A program made the position numbers and the translations under genes. From positions 2,914,001 through 2,978,000 of the forward strand of contig JABTTV010000001.1 in the NCBI GenBank assembly GCA_015075725.1: 64,000 nt of DNA, read 5' to 3'. Positions 54,637-63,922 of this stretch are shown here, in pieces. The stretch is from Anaerolineales bacterium. Lineage in GTDB: Bacteria; Chloroflexota; Anaerolineae; Anaerolineales; Villigracilaceae. Position 1 is the first letter of the stretch. Every line of letters starts with the position of its first letter. Below the pieces are notes generated by a model. It was given only the letters and a program-made list of their open reading frames with translations. It made no database searches and was not told the origin of the DNA.

Positions 54637-56055
54637 CTACCGGACTTTCCAGATATGCACGACGGGTTTTGCGCTGTCGGCATACAACTCCAGGACGAAG
54701 AGAAGACCATTCGCCCGGTCGAAGGCGACATCACCGATACGGTTGCGGCGTTGGTCGCCCGAACCGAGTTCGAGGATATCCCATTCAGGCGGATCGAGAT
54801 AGAGATATTCGTCGATGTCGATGACGGCATAGGGCTGCGGCTGCCAGGATTCAAACTGGCCAGTTGCCACATTCGCCAGATCATTTGGATCGTATAGGAG
54901 CAACTGCGCGTCAAAACGGGTGGACCACCAGCCTCGGTTGGAAATGCAGCCACCGGTTGTTTCGTTGCAGCAACCGGCAAGATCTTCCTGCGGGCAGATC
55001 GAGCCATCTGCATTCCGGCAGGTGGGAAAATCTGTGACATTGGCATCGACACAGACGGTTTGTGCGCCGTCGGGATGCAGGTATCCATACCAGTATTTAT
55101 CGCCGGTGCTTTTGGTCCCGGCAAATAGAACGGCACTTTTACCGGATGGGGTCGTTATCCATGCGCCGCCTTCCCATGAGTCTGGATGTTGATACCCATT
55201 CATGGCGCGGACGATCTCTTCGGTATTGTAAGCATTCTCGTAAAGCAGGAGGGTGACTTCTTCAAGCCGGGTACCTGGTGGAGGGGGAGAGCCATCTTCA
55301 AGCCAGGGGCGATAGGCAAAGAGAGTTGGTCCCATGCCGCCTTGTCCTCCATCGCGCATTCGCCCGGTGGCAAGTGGACGTCCGCCTGTATAGGCATCCG
55401 CCCACTCTTGAGGAATTTCGAGCATGTATCCATTAACGCTGTATAGGTCCTGATTTCCGATGAACCATGTGCCTTGAAGATCGGGATTGGAAAGAACGGG
55501 ATTAAACCAGCCATGTGATGGAATGTCCTGCGGCTGAAGATGCTGCCCCCAGGCGATATGGATTTTAGGACCAGTTTCGGGCCGGTTGAGATATTGGATG
55601 CCAACTTTGGGAATCTCTTCCAGTTCGGTAAAATATCCGGATGTGACGTCCGCAAAGCCTTGAATGAATTCAGCCGTGTTCAGGTCTGCGATATTTCTTG
55701 AGATGATCGGTGTGGGGATGCTGACTTCTGCAACCTGGTCTCCATCTGGAACGCCGCCATACGCAACGCGGTCATGCCCTGTGATGAACAGGGTTCCATG
55801 GTCGGGATTGTAGGTCATCGCGTTGCCACCGTAGGCAAAGGTCTGAGGAGGCTCTTCGCCACCCGGCAGGCGAAATGCCCCAATATATTCGAGGTCGTTT
55901 GAGCTCACGGCGTCGGTGGGCGGGAGAGGTTCCGGCTGGGACTCTGCAAGGGATGTTGGAGCAGACTTAAAGTCGGGTTGAGGCGGAGGGGTTTGTCCGA
56001 AAGTACAGGCGAGGGTTATCAGTACAACCGTCAGAAGCAGGGTCGACTTGCGCAT
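54637..56055 (-). CDS. Lipoprotein, probable beta-propeller-like surface protein
   Basis: The product has 472 residues. A signal peptide ends in ITLAC, then a Pro/Ser/Glu-rich linker (PPTDAVSSNDL) and repeated segments such as YIGAFRLPGG, GTLFITGHDRVAYGG, TWFIGNQDLYSVNGYML and GLLFVLELYADS, which read like blades of a beta propeller. A run of Cys residues (~370-400) may form disulfides. Function unknown. It is last in the four-gene minus-strand cluster of secreted proteins, ten bases after the TSP3 gene. Confidence 0.7.
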   Translation of the reverse strand: MRKSTLLLTVVLITLACTFGQTPPPQPDFKSAPTSLAESQPEPLPPTDAVSSNDLEYIGAFRLPGGEEPPQTFAYGGNAMTYNPDHGTLFITGHDRVAYGGVPDGDQVAEVSIPTPIISRNIADLNTAEFIQGFADVTSGYFTELEEIPKVGIQYLNRPETGPKIHIAWGQHLQPQDIPSHGWFNPVLSNPDLQGTWFIGNQDLYSVNGYMLEIPQEWADAYTGGRPLATGRMRDGGQGGMGPTLFAYRPWLEDGSPPPPGTRLEEVTLLLYENAYNTEEIVRAMNGYQHPDSWEGGAWITTPSGKSAVLFAGTKSTGDKYWYGYLHPDGAQTVCVDANVTDFPTCRNADGSICPQEDLAGCCNETTGGCISNRGWWSTRFDAQLLLYDPNDLANVATGQFESWQPQPYAVIDIDEYLYLDPPEWDILELGSGDQRRNRIGDVAFDRANGLLFVLELYADSAKPVVHIWKVR

Positions 56056-56064
56056 GGTATCTTC

Positions 56065-58311
56065 TCATGGAGCGAACGGGAACAGGTCAAGTTTAACGAT
56101 GACGTCCAAATACGTCCCCGGAATGGTGATCGTTAAAATCTCGTCGGGTGAAAGCAGGGTTGTGTCCACGGGGTATATCTCCTGGAAGAGGATGTCGTCT
56201 TCGTCGCGCGGGTCAGCGTCGACGATGCGGGCGCGCAGGGTCAGGTCATCGCCGGGATTGACGAAGACGGTAACGGTATCCGATGAGGAGGCGTGGAAGT
56301 AATGCCCATGGCATGGCAGTCCGGTGCGGCAATCATCCTGCACCTCGTGGACGCGTTCGAGAATCCTTTGGATGGGATATTCACCCGCTGAAAGTTTGAA
56401 GCCAAAACAATCTTCGAAGGGTGGGAAGGGGAAGCGCGGACAGTGAATGGCATCGAAGTTGACGGCTTCAAGGTTCGCACCGGATGCAGCAAGGAATGAA
56501 CCAGAAAGTGGACCCGGTTTGCGCTCGCCACCTTCATCGGCGGGCGGGCTGTGAAGATTGATCGTTTCAAACTGCACTCGGATCTGCATCTGGCATGGCA
56601 CGCTATCCCAAATGACGCTGTTGCTTCGCGGTGATTCGACATCAGGCGCAGAAGGGTCGGGTCCGCCAAATGCCGTCAGGGAGAATTCCCATTCATGCAC
56701 GCAATAGCCGCCGCTGTGCCGCCAGGTCGTATCGCGCACCTCGGGAGGATAATAACCGATGAAGTTGCCGTTGAGATATAACTTGAAGCCCTGTATCGAG
56801 CGAATCTCGCCTTCCCAATCCCAATACAAATGGATACGATCTCTGTCGATGGTATGACGGGTGATGACAGGAGGCGCGAACTCGGTCGCTTCGCAGGTGG
56901 GAGAGCATAGATGATATCGAACGTTGAAATTGTGCCCTTCGATTTCTTCACCCGTTGATTCTGCTTGAATGACATGTCCGTCCCATTCTTCAGGCATATG
57001 GCCACGGGTGACCGATCCAAGGTAAAAGACACGCGGACCAAAAAGGCTGGTTAGACCATAACATTCCACAAAGACTGCCAAAGGTTCTGCATGCGGAACG
57101 AGCAAATGAATGCTGTTCCCTCCGCCCAAAACGGCTTCTATATCCCAGGCATATTCCTCGCCGGGGTCGAACTCATAACGTTCCACATCCCCGCCAGCCA
57201 GTTGGGCATAACACCAGATGCGGCGGAAGTCAGATGTCACTTCAAAGTGCAGAGCTTCGAATTCCACAAAGGCGGGAATGATCGCTTCGCCAAAAAGAAA
57301 ATCCGGAATTTCGAGCATCGGACCGGCATCGGCAGGAGCGGGATCGTCCGCTGGCGGTGGGCAGAAATCGTTTTCGAATGTGCCCGCTTCATCGGGACAG
57401 GGATCGACATCATCCGATGCGCCGTCGCCGTCACGGTCATTTGCGCCTCCTCCCGGTGCGACGCCTGATTCTTCAACCGGCGGCAAATCATCGCTGGCGG
57501 CCACCTCCGGGACGGGACAGCCGCTTTCATCCAAGCCGGGTTCTAAGGGGCAAAGATCATCGTCATCAGCGACGAGATCGCCGTCGGAGTCTGGGCAGCC
57601 ATCGGTTAAGGAGGAGCCGGGTTCGGCAGGGCAAAGGTCATCGGTATCGGACGTGCCGTCACCGTCAAGGTCGGTATCCGTTACAGTTGGGCATCCGCTG
57701 GCATCGGGCAGACCTGCTGTTTCGGGGCAGGCATCAGTGGAATCAGGAACACCATCGAAGTCGCGGTCCGGGCAGCCGCTTGAAAGGTCCATGCCGAATT
57801 CGGCGGGACATGCGTCTTTTTCATCTGCGACGCCGTCATTGTCGCTGTCAGTCAATTCGCTTGCTTTCACATAAACGGATGCATGTGTGCGAAAACCGAG
57901 CGAGTTGAAAGCCCGTACGGTGATGGTATGCGCGCCTGGCGATTCTGCCTGCCATTCTGTGAGCAACGGGAACGAAGAGATACCATCGGGCACACTGCTG
58001 GTTTCTGATTCGAGCAAGACACCATCCACCCAGAATTCGATGCGCGTGATATTGTGCGAGTCACTTGCCACAGCCTGTACTGTGACAGGTTGACCCATTT
58101 CAATCGTCTCGCCATTTTGCGGCTCATGGATCAAGACCAGTATCCCTGCCTCGCCGGTGGAAGTTACAACATAATATCCTCCAAGCGATGCAACGACGAG
58201 GACGACGCACAAACCCAACGACGCAAGACAACCGAGCAGGGTCGGGAATTTTTTCCTGCCATGTCCATGATGTGAAACGACCGTGGCATCTTGAGAAGAT
58301 CTATTGTTCAT
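56065..58311 (-). CDS. Membrane-anchored protein with Ig-like domain and thrombospondin type 3 repeats
   Basis: The product has 748 residues. A His-rich cytoplasmic N-terminus and one membrane helix (~25-52) anchor it. Residues ~58-150 are an Ig-like domain (GETIEMGQPVTVQAVASD). Residues ~153-300 hold five calcium-binding type 3 repeats of the form D-x-D-x-D-G-x-x-D-x-x-D-x-C-P. The rest is a large beta-rich extracellular region. GGAGGCAGTC precedes ATG 58311. It is cotranscribed with the following lipoprotein and propeller genes; a surface adhesion or matrix role is inferred. Confidence 0.8.
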   Translation of the reverse strand: MNNRSSQDATVVSHHGHGRKKFPTLLGCLASLGLCVVLVVASLGGYYVVTSTGEAGILVLIHEPQNGETIEMGQPVTVQAVASDSHNITRIEFWVDGVLLESETSSVPDGISSFPLLTEWQAESPGAHTITVRAFNSLGFRTHASVYVKASELTDSDNDGVADEKDACPAEFGMDLSSGCPDRDFDGVPDSTDACPETAGLPDASGCPTVTDTDLDGDGTSDTDDLCPAEPGSSLTDGCPDSDGDLVADDDDLCPLEPGLDESGCPVPEVAASDDLPPVEESGVAPGGGANDRDGDGASDDVDPCPDEAGTFENDFCPPPADDPAPADAGPMLEIPDFLFGEAIIPAFVEFEALHFEVTSDFRRIWCYAQLAGGDVERYEFDPGEEYAWDIEAVLGGGNSIHLLVPHAEPLAVFVECYGLTSLFGPRVFYLGSVTRGHMPEEWDGHVIQAESTGEEIEGHNFNVRYHLCSPTCEATEFAPPVITRHTIDRDRIHLYWDWEGEIRSIQGFKLYLNGNFIGYYPPEVRDTTWRHSGGYCVHEWEFSLTAFGGPDPSAPDVESPRSNSVIWDSVPCQMQIRVQFETINLHSPPADEGGERKPGPLSGSFLAASGANLEAVNFDAIHCPRFPFPPFEDCFGFKLSAGEYPIQRILERVHEVQDDCRTGLPCHGHYFHASSSDTVTVFVNPGDDLTLRARIVDADPRDEDDILFQEIYPVDTTLLSPDEILTITIPGTYLDVIVKLDLFPFAP

Positions 58312-58326
58312 GACTGCCTCCGCTTC

Positions 58327-59385
58327 TCAATTGATGTTGATCGAAAAGTATGAAGGCGCAGACCAATCGCTGGCATTTCCGGCTCCGTCCTGTGCGCGTA
58401 CCATCCAGCGATATTGCACGCCGCATTGCACGCTGACATCCACCTGCTTATCGGTGAGCGGACCATAGCCGCCAGCCGATTGCCAATTGTTTTGCGTGAC
58501 CTGCATTTCCAACTTGACGTAATAGGCTGAGATACCGCTTGGGTCGCTTACCGGCTGCCATGCAAGATTTTGGTTCGATCGACACGATAATGCCAATCCA
58601 TTCGCAGGGACAGCGGGGGAGGGAGCTGGCGGTGGAGTGATATCTTGTGCGGGTGGCGGTGAGGTGGGCGTCTCGCACACGCCCGTCACAGTGATGTCCA
58701 CACGCTGTTTGATTTCTGTGCCGTCCAATTGAACGACGGTCAGTGTGTAGCGTGTACTTTCGCACAGGCAATCTTGATAGGTACCATCGAAGACCTGATC
58801 GATGCCGCCGAATATGACTCGCGACGCATTTTCCACGTGCCAACGGATCGTCGTGCATGCTCCTGCCGCGATTTGAACCGGATCTGCCCAGAATTGAATG
58901 ACAGCCCCCTGAGGCAGGGTCGCCGTTGTTGTAGTAGTGGGTGTGATGGACAGGGTCTCTTCGCCAGTGACCGGGACGGGAGTGACATCAATTTGCGTTT
59001 CTCCCACGCGGACGGTGATCGATGCGATGTTGCTTGTCTGTCCTGTGCTGTCGTAGGCTTGTACTTGAATGGCATATGTGCCATTTGCGGGTGGCTGCCA
59101 ATCCTGGTTGAGCTGCACGTATGTTTGTCCCGGCGATTGTGGTACGTCGCGCCGATGGGCTTTACCGTTAATGGAGAGGACGACTTCCGCAATTCCCTGA
59201 CGCGCATAAGCATGTGAGGCGACAGTGACAGTCGTGCCGGATGGAATGGGAGCGCCATCCACCGGCGAATCGATCCAGATATTGGGTGAGTTTTCAAATT
59301 GCTGTGTGCATGAACCTGTCCCCGTTGCAAGAACGAGCAAAGCCGCGATGTACAATAGTACCTTGAACCAATGAGGTCTCTTCAT
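58327..59385 (-). CDS. Multidomain lipoprotein with Ig-like and fibronectin-like domains
   Basis: The product has 352 residues. A signal peptide ends in GTGSC. Residues ~30-130 are an Ig-like domain (PVDGAPIPSGTTVTVASHAY) similar to the one in the next gene, a second ~160-235 domain contains CTTIRWHVENA, and the C-terminal ~95 residues with CGVQYRWMVRAQDGAGN resemble a fibronectin type III domain. AAGGAGG precedes ATG 59385. It lies 15 bases before the TSP3 gene. Confidence 0.75.
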   Translation of the reverse strand: MKRPHWFKVLLYIAALLVLATGTGSCTQQFENSPNIWIDSPVDGAPIPSGTTVTVASHAYARQGIAEVVLSINGKAHRRDVPQSPGQTYVQLNQDWQPPANGTYAIQVQAYDSTGQTSNIASITVRVGETQIDVTPVPVTGEETLSITPTTTTTATLPQGAVIQFWADPVQIAAGACTTIRWHVENASRVIFGGIDQVFDGTYQDCLCESTRYTLTVVQLDGTEIKQRVDITVTGVCETPTSPPPAQDITPPPAPSPAVPANGLALSCRSNQNLAWQPVSDPSGISAYYVKLEMQVTQNNWQSAGGYGPLTDKQVDVSVQCGVQYRWMVRAQDGAGNASDWSAPSYFSININ

Positions 59386-59464
59386 CTTGCTGCCTCCTTG
59401 CTTTCACGCCAGGCATCGGCGGACGTGAAATGATATTGGTACGGCGTATCGCGACACTAAAGAT

Positions 59465-61051
59465 TTATGTGGGTCTTTTTATCTTTCTCAATAACGGTAA
59501 AACAGCCGCTAGCGGCAGGATCAAAACTCCGAAACAGAAAAAAGGATTCTTTGCGGCCGGTTCCGGATCCTCTGATACCGGTTCGGGTGACAGCTCCGGT
59601 TCAGTGCTTAACAGGCTGAGATCATCCACGCGCAGGATTCCAGCGTTGAGCGTATCGGCTGGCGTGCCAAAGCCGAAGGCGATTCCCGTGACTTCGCCCT
59701 GCTTTGCGAATGGGGCGCCTGCATTCTCTTCCCAGGATGCGCGCTGGAAGTCGTCCCAGCGCAGTTCGAAGCGTGTCCATTCGGTGGAGGCTGTGAGGGT
59801 GGCAAGATAAGTTTCGCGGTTTTCGTTCGGACCTGCATATAGGTCAATATCGAAGGGTGAGCCTGCCGCTCCTGCGCTGGCATAGAATGAGATGCCCTCC
59901 GCGGCGCTCCAGTTTTGTGAAGTTTCAAAAAAGCGTGCACAGGTTCCCCAACTGTTGGGCGTGAGGTCGAAATTCAGGAGGAGAGAATTACCATTTCTCC
60001 CAGTATCTGCTTCGAACTGACAGGTCATCGTTGAAGAGGTGGTCTCGTCGTGGAAGGCTTCCCAAGGCGGCTCTCCGCTTTCGAAGCCGGCGATCAGGCT
60101 CGAGGTCGGAGGAAGAGGCGCGGATTCGGGTTGATTCGGTTTCGGGGAGATGGGTTCCGTCGGAGCGTTCTCTTTCCAATTATGATAGAAGATATTCAAT
60201 AAGGGCACGAATTCTTCGGTGGCTTTGCGGCTTCCTTCTTCGGAGGGATGGTCATCCCTTTGAAGAAGGAAGCCGGAGGGATAATACAGTGTGTTGCTCG
60301 AAGCAGCGATGTGTTCGACCTGTCCGTTGTGGAAGCGGTGATGTGCGTTAGGATCGGTTAGGATATTATAGAAATCGAAGACTGCGACGTTATTGAGAGT
60401 GTAATTATTTTCATCCAGCCAATCATTTACCAACCAGTTGTTGAAGGCGCGTGCGTTCTCGGCGTTGGTGTCATCCGAAAGTGGCGGGGCAGTAATGACG
60501 ATGAAGAGTTTATCAGGGCGCGTGGCAAAGAATTGAAGTATGGTGTTGTAGACATATTTCGCGCCTGAAACCGATAGTTCTGCATAGGTTCCGGGCGGGT
60601 CGTTCGGACTGCCTTCGAGCGCGGAGTTCGGGAAGCAGGACTTGAACATGATGATCTCGTTCTCGCCACCCGGATCTGCCAGCGTGCGAGAGTAGGGGAC
60701 ATGTTGGTTGCTTTCATTGAACAAGGCATCCATGTAGATGGGCGAGTTATTACTGGCGAACCATTCCGGCCAATCGGGAATGTCGGTGCGGTCGCCAATG
60801 GCGTCGGGACCCCAACCGTAGTTTGCATCGCTCACAAAATAGTTATTCTGGGCAAGAGTTTTTCCGAGGCCACCGTACTCGTCAGCAAGCCAATTTCTCC
60901 CGGTGGAATGATGGATGAAGATGAGTTTGACTGTGTTATCGGGCGGTGTTGGGTCTGGCGCTTGTGGAATGGGCGCATAAGGAGAAGCGGCGACCAGACC
61001 GATGCCAAACAGGACGGCGGTCATTATGAAGGCGCAGTCTCTAGGTTTCAT
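59465..61051 (-). CDS. Secreted SGNH-like protein with carbohydrate-binding-like domain and C-terminal anchor
   Basis: The product has 528 residues. A signal peptide starts it. Residues ~40-290 read KLIFIHHSTGRNWLAD ... DHPSEEGSRKAT, in line with an SGNH/GDSL-type esterase fold: the Ser of HHST is a candidate nucleophile and DDHPSEEG a D-x-x-H-like block. Residues ~320-490 (SLIAGFESGEPPWEAF, WTRFELRWDDFQRASW) resemble a CBM11-like carbohydrate-binding domain. A hydrophobic helix and basic tail (LLPLLRKIKRPT) end it. This combination suggests a cell-wall or polysaccharide deacylase. It is first of the four-gene cluster. Confidence 0.7.
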   Translation of the reverse strand: MKPRDCAFIMTAVLFGIGLVAASPYAPIPQAPDPTPPDNTVKLIFIHHSTGRNWLADEYGGLGKTLAQNNYFVSDANYGWGPDAIGDRTDIPDWPEWFASNNSPIYMDALFNESNQHVPYSRTLADPGGENEIIMFKSCFPNSALEGSPNDPPGTYAELSVSGAKYVYNTILQFFATRPDKLFIVITAPPLSDDTNAENARAFNNWLVNDWLDENNYTLNNVAVFDFYNILTDPNAHHRFHNGQVEHIAASSNTLYYPSGFLLQRDDHPSEEGSRKATEEFVPLLNIFYHNWKENAPTEPISPKPNQPESAPLPPTSSLIAGFESGEPPWEAFHDETTSSTMTCQFEADTGRNGNSLLLNFDLTPNSWGTCARFFETSQNWSAAEGISFYASAGAAGSPFDIDLYAGPNENRETYLATLTASTEWTRFELRWDDFQRASWEENAGAPFAKQGEVTGIAFGFGTPADTLNAGILRVDDLSLLSTEPELSPEPVSEDPEPAAKNPFFCFGVLILPLAAVLPLLRKIKRPT

Positions 61052-61105
61052 GGTGCCCTCCCGGCAATCCTTGTGATTAATTGTACTATTTATTATTACA
61101 ATAAT

Positions 61106-61810
61106 CTAGCCGGGAAAACGAATGCCTAATGGTTTTACTACGAGAGCGAATCGGCGCCTTATCCTGAGCCAATGGCATACTTCCGTATTGTCACTGCCGC
61201 ATTGGGGGCAGGGACGCATCCATCCATTGCGTTCTGTAACCGCGATTCCGCTATTTACGATCTGAGCATTGACATGTTCCCGCATTTTTTGAACCCCCGA
61301 TCGTGGACTTGAGAAGCCCATCTCCACGATGGAGATCAAATCGCTTTCGGTCTTCGCCCGGGAAATTTCTACCGGCAATACTTCTTTTGCGAGGAACCTT
61401 TCGATCCCATTAATCTGCGTTTCAAGACGGCCGCAATTCAAGCAGCGCCAGCCGTCCAATTGCATATTCCCCCGCGTGGTCTGCAAAACTTTGTTTACGG
61501 CGATGCGACTCAAAACGCCGCTTTTCCTCTTTTTCAGGCAATTTGCCGTTTGAAATGCCAGATGTCTGAAGAGAGACAGTGTTTCATTTATCCATGCCTT
61601 CTGTGGCTCTGAAATGGCGCGACCATCCCAGGTGCTGATCCAGAGATCGTTTAAGGAGCCCATGCCTCCATAGGCATTCAGGTGATGAGAAACGTCACTT
61701 TCCAATCTCCATAATTCAATATCCGCGCGAATCCAGTCTCGCCAGTGAAGTTCTCCCGCCTGGTCCAGCAGATATTCCAAAGCCTTTATTATGTGGAAAT
61801 ATGTGATCAT
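61106..61810 (-). CDS. Protein of unknown function with two Cys pairs
   Basis: The product has 234 residues. The first ~110 residues are helical and Trp-rich, with no signal peptide. Later come CLNCG (~residue 124) and CPQCGSDNTEVC (~200), which could make a zinc ribbon split by a ~70-residue insertion. I do not recognise it. It lies 52 bases downstream of the cupin gene on the same strand, and 54 bases upstream of the secreted cluster. Confidence 0.6.
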   Translation of the reverse strand: MITYFHIIKALEYLLDQAGELHWRDWIRADIELWRLESDVSHHLNAYGGMGSLNDLWISTWDGRAISEPQKAWINETLSLFRHLAFQTANCLKKRKSGVLSRIAVNKVLQTTRGNMQLDGWRCLNCGRLETQINGIERFLAKEVLPVEISRAKTESDLISIVEMGFSSPRSGVQKMREHVNAQIVNSGIAVTERNGWMRPCPQCGSDNTEVCHWLRIRRRFALVVKPLGIRFPG

Positions 61811-61862
61811 GAAGGGGAAGGCTTGGATTTGAGAAATCTACTATTTTGAGTGACCCCCGCGC

Positions 61863-62243
61863 CTATCCTCCCTTTGGAATGCTGCTCAACTGATGTATTT
61901 GCATATACTCAAATGGATTCAACGCATCACCCTCGATCACAATTGCCACAAGCCCTGTTTCTGTGCCTGCCTCATGCCATTCATCTTTTTTCCAAAATGC
62001 GGCTTGATATTGGGCAATTGGAATTCTCACGGAAGTATCGCCCCTCACCCAACCATTTCCCTGTACGACCAAAAAGAGTTGAGAAGTGATAGCCTGGTGA
62101 TATCCAACAATTCCGTTTGGGTTGAGGTAAAAGCAGCTTACTTTTGCCTCCGCATTGAAGCGGAGGATCTTCGAGAAGATGAAATCGCTATCGAACTTTT
62201 CGATCTTTTCACCGCGATCCGGTCCGAAGTCATAGATTTTCAC
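61863..62243 (-). CDS. Cupin-fold protein
   Basis: The start is GTG 62243 (MKIYDFGPDRGEKIEKFD) after AAGGAG; 126 residues. One cupin domain: G-x5-HxH-type motif 1 is reduced to GYHQAITSQLFLVVQGNG, and motif 2 reads AAFWKKDEWHEAGT. With one clear His per motif the metal site is doubtful. The fold holds sugars or small ligands; function unknown. A truncated copy of its 5' end, including the leader, lies upstream of the CPBP gene (63833-63922). Confidence 0.75.
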   Translation of the reverse strand: MKIYDFGPDRGEKIEKFDSDFIFSKILRFNAEAKVSCFYLNPNGIVGYHQAITSQLFLVVQGNGWVRGDTSVRIPIAQYQAAFWKKDEWHEAGTETGLVAIVIEGDALNPFEYMQIHQLSSIPKGG

Positions 62244-62359
62244 GATCGTTTCTCCTTCATAGTCCTCTCATAAGACAGGATACTGTGGAAATTTAATGCA
62301 GCATTATCCATTCGATCATTTCATAATTATCATATGATGGTATCCGTCTCAGAAATTCG

Positions 62360-63814
62360 CTACCGGATTGGACGCCTAACAAGAGCAAACCAGATCAGCC
62401 ACCCGATCAACATGCCGCCAATTACACCGGCGGCAATCGCAAATGGTTTGTATAAAAGCCCATTCGAGATGATAGTCAGCGCGATTCCCCACCCCATGAG
62501 CAAACCAATGACAGCTCCGGTCAGTTGAGCCGGATCAAGAATGAATTTGATTTGGGAACTCACATTAACCGTCTCCCTTGGTACGGCAGTAATGTAGTCT
62601 CCGCGATTCTTTCTTTCCATCGCGGCTTTGTCCAGTCGTAATCCGACAATCCATGAATCTGTGATGGCATAAAGGTACATTATCAAATAAAGCGCAAAAG
62701 TTACAGTTCCCAATACCAGAATACGTCCCATCGAAGAGTAATTGGCGGGAACTGAGAAAACAGCAGAAACCGTCAACGATAGGATCAAGAATGAGCCAAC
62801 CAGAGTCTTGCCTTTCTGTTCCTGATGGTTGTACAACTGTCCCAGCCCTGGCAGGAGGCAGTTGAGGGTTGAGGAGATAAAGGCGTATCTCTTTCGTTCA
62901 CTCCTTGCGCGCGCCCAATCCCAGATCAGGCTGACCAGACTCAGGAAGATGACCATCAACACTATCGACCATACAACAGTGAAGGCAAAGTAAAGAACCG
63001 CATCGCTGCCTGACAACTCACTTTTGGCTGTGAGATCTCCTTGAACAAATCGATTCAATATGGCAGACGAAAGTTCTTCGAGGATCAGGGCTGGTAGGAA
63101 TGAAAACGCATTATTGAGAATGTGCATGGAGACGCTCCACCCCAATCCATATTTCATTCTTATGTAGCCAAACCCGGCAGCCAGGAATAATTGCGGAATT
63201 GTGATCAAAGGGGCAAGGATCCAGAGTTCCTTCTCGTAATTCAAGGCGTGTAGTAATGCGAAAGTCAACAAGGGCAGGTAAAAGACAACATCAAACCTCC
63301 GCTGATAAAAAGATGCCAGTCGCTCATCGCCAATGAAGGATAAGAGCCGCCAGATGAATATGGTTATCGAGAGCGCAGGGACCAGGATCGACATTATTCC
63401 AACTATGGTATCCGGAGAAAACAACCATGAAGGGCGGGGGATTTCCAATACTATCATAACCAGCCTGGCAAAATATATTGCGGCGAAAGCCAGCCCAACG
63501 CTCAGGTTGATTCGACTGAATCGAAGACCGATTCGGAAAACCAATTCCTCCCAGACGGGGAAAAATAATATCGCCCCCCAAATGACCTGCAGCATGGTGC
63601 GGTCAGCCGCATACTGGTAACCGGCATGGTCCGCGAATGAGACGCCAAACAGGTTCGAGATCAATAGGCTAATTGGAACTCCAAATAAGCTTATCAAGAA
63701 AGTGAGAGACCAGATGCGAAAAGCGGCCCAGGCGCTCTGTAATCTTCCGTTCGGTTCCTTGGCATGAATGAATTCGGGTTTAAGCAGGTAGTTAATAAAA
63801 TCTTTGATCAACAT
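62360..63814 (-). CDS. CPBP-family intramembrane protease with C-terminal membrane domain
   Basis: The product has 484 residues. The N-terminal ~250 residues carry the CPBP motifs: WEELVFRIGL (Glu-Glu motif), FALLHALNYEKE and HILNNAFSF, on a helical membrane core. CPBP proteins process prenylated or other membrane proteins or bacteriocins. The last ~190 residues form a second helical block whose LNCLLPGLGQLYNHQEQKG looks like a TM2-type domain. Such a fusion is uncommon to my knowledge. AGAAGGAGAAA precedes ATG 63814. Confidence 0.8.
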   Translation of the reverse strand: MLIKDFINYLLKPEFIHAKEPNGRLQSAWAAFRIWSLTFLISLFGVPISLLISNLFGVSFADHAGYQYAADRTMLQVIWGAILFFPVWEELVFRIGLRFSRINLSVGLAFAAIYFARLVMIVLEIPRPSWLFSPDTIVGIMSILVPALSITIFIWRLLSFIGDERLASFYQRRFDVVFYLPLLTFALLHALNYEKELWILAPLITIPQLFLAAGFGYIRMKYGLGWSVSMHILNNAFSFLPALILEELSSAILNRFVQGDLTAKSELSGSDAVLYFAFTVVWSIVLMVIFLSLVSLIWDWARARSERKRYAFISSTLNCLLPGLGQLYNHQEQKGKTLVGSFLILSLTVSAVFSVPANYSSMGRILVLGTVTFALYLIMYLYAITDSWIVGLRLDKAAMERKNRGDYITAVPRETVNVSSQIKFILDPAQLTGAVIGLLMGWGIALTIISNGLLYKPFAIAAGVIGGMLIGWLIWFALVRRPIR

Positions 63815-63832
63815 TTTCCCTTTCTCCTTCTG

Positions 63833-63922
63833 TCAGAAAATTTTTCTCAGAAACTGATGCGCCCATTCGTTAAATTTTTCGATCTTTTCCCCGTGTTTCA
63901 AATCAAAGTTGTAGATTTTCAG
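63833..63922 (-). pseudogene. Truncated duplicate of the cupin gene's 5' end
   Basis: On the minus strand, CTG AAA ATC... encodes 29 residues, KIYNFDLKHGEKIEKFNEWA and then a stop, aligning with MKIYDFGPDRGEKIEKFD of the intact cupin (62243). The leader matches too (CACACTATCCTGCCAAGGAG vs CACAGTATCCTGTC...AAGGAG). The similarity stops after ~18 residues. It lies directly upstream of the CPBP gene's SD, so it may be a remnant of duplication or a reused promoter and leader. Confidence 0.7.
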
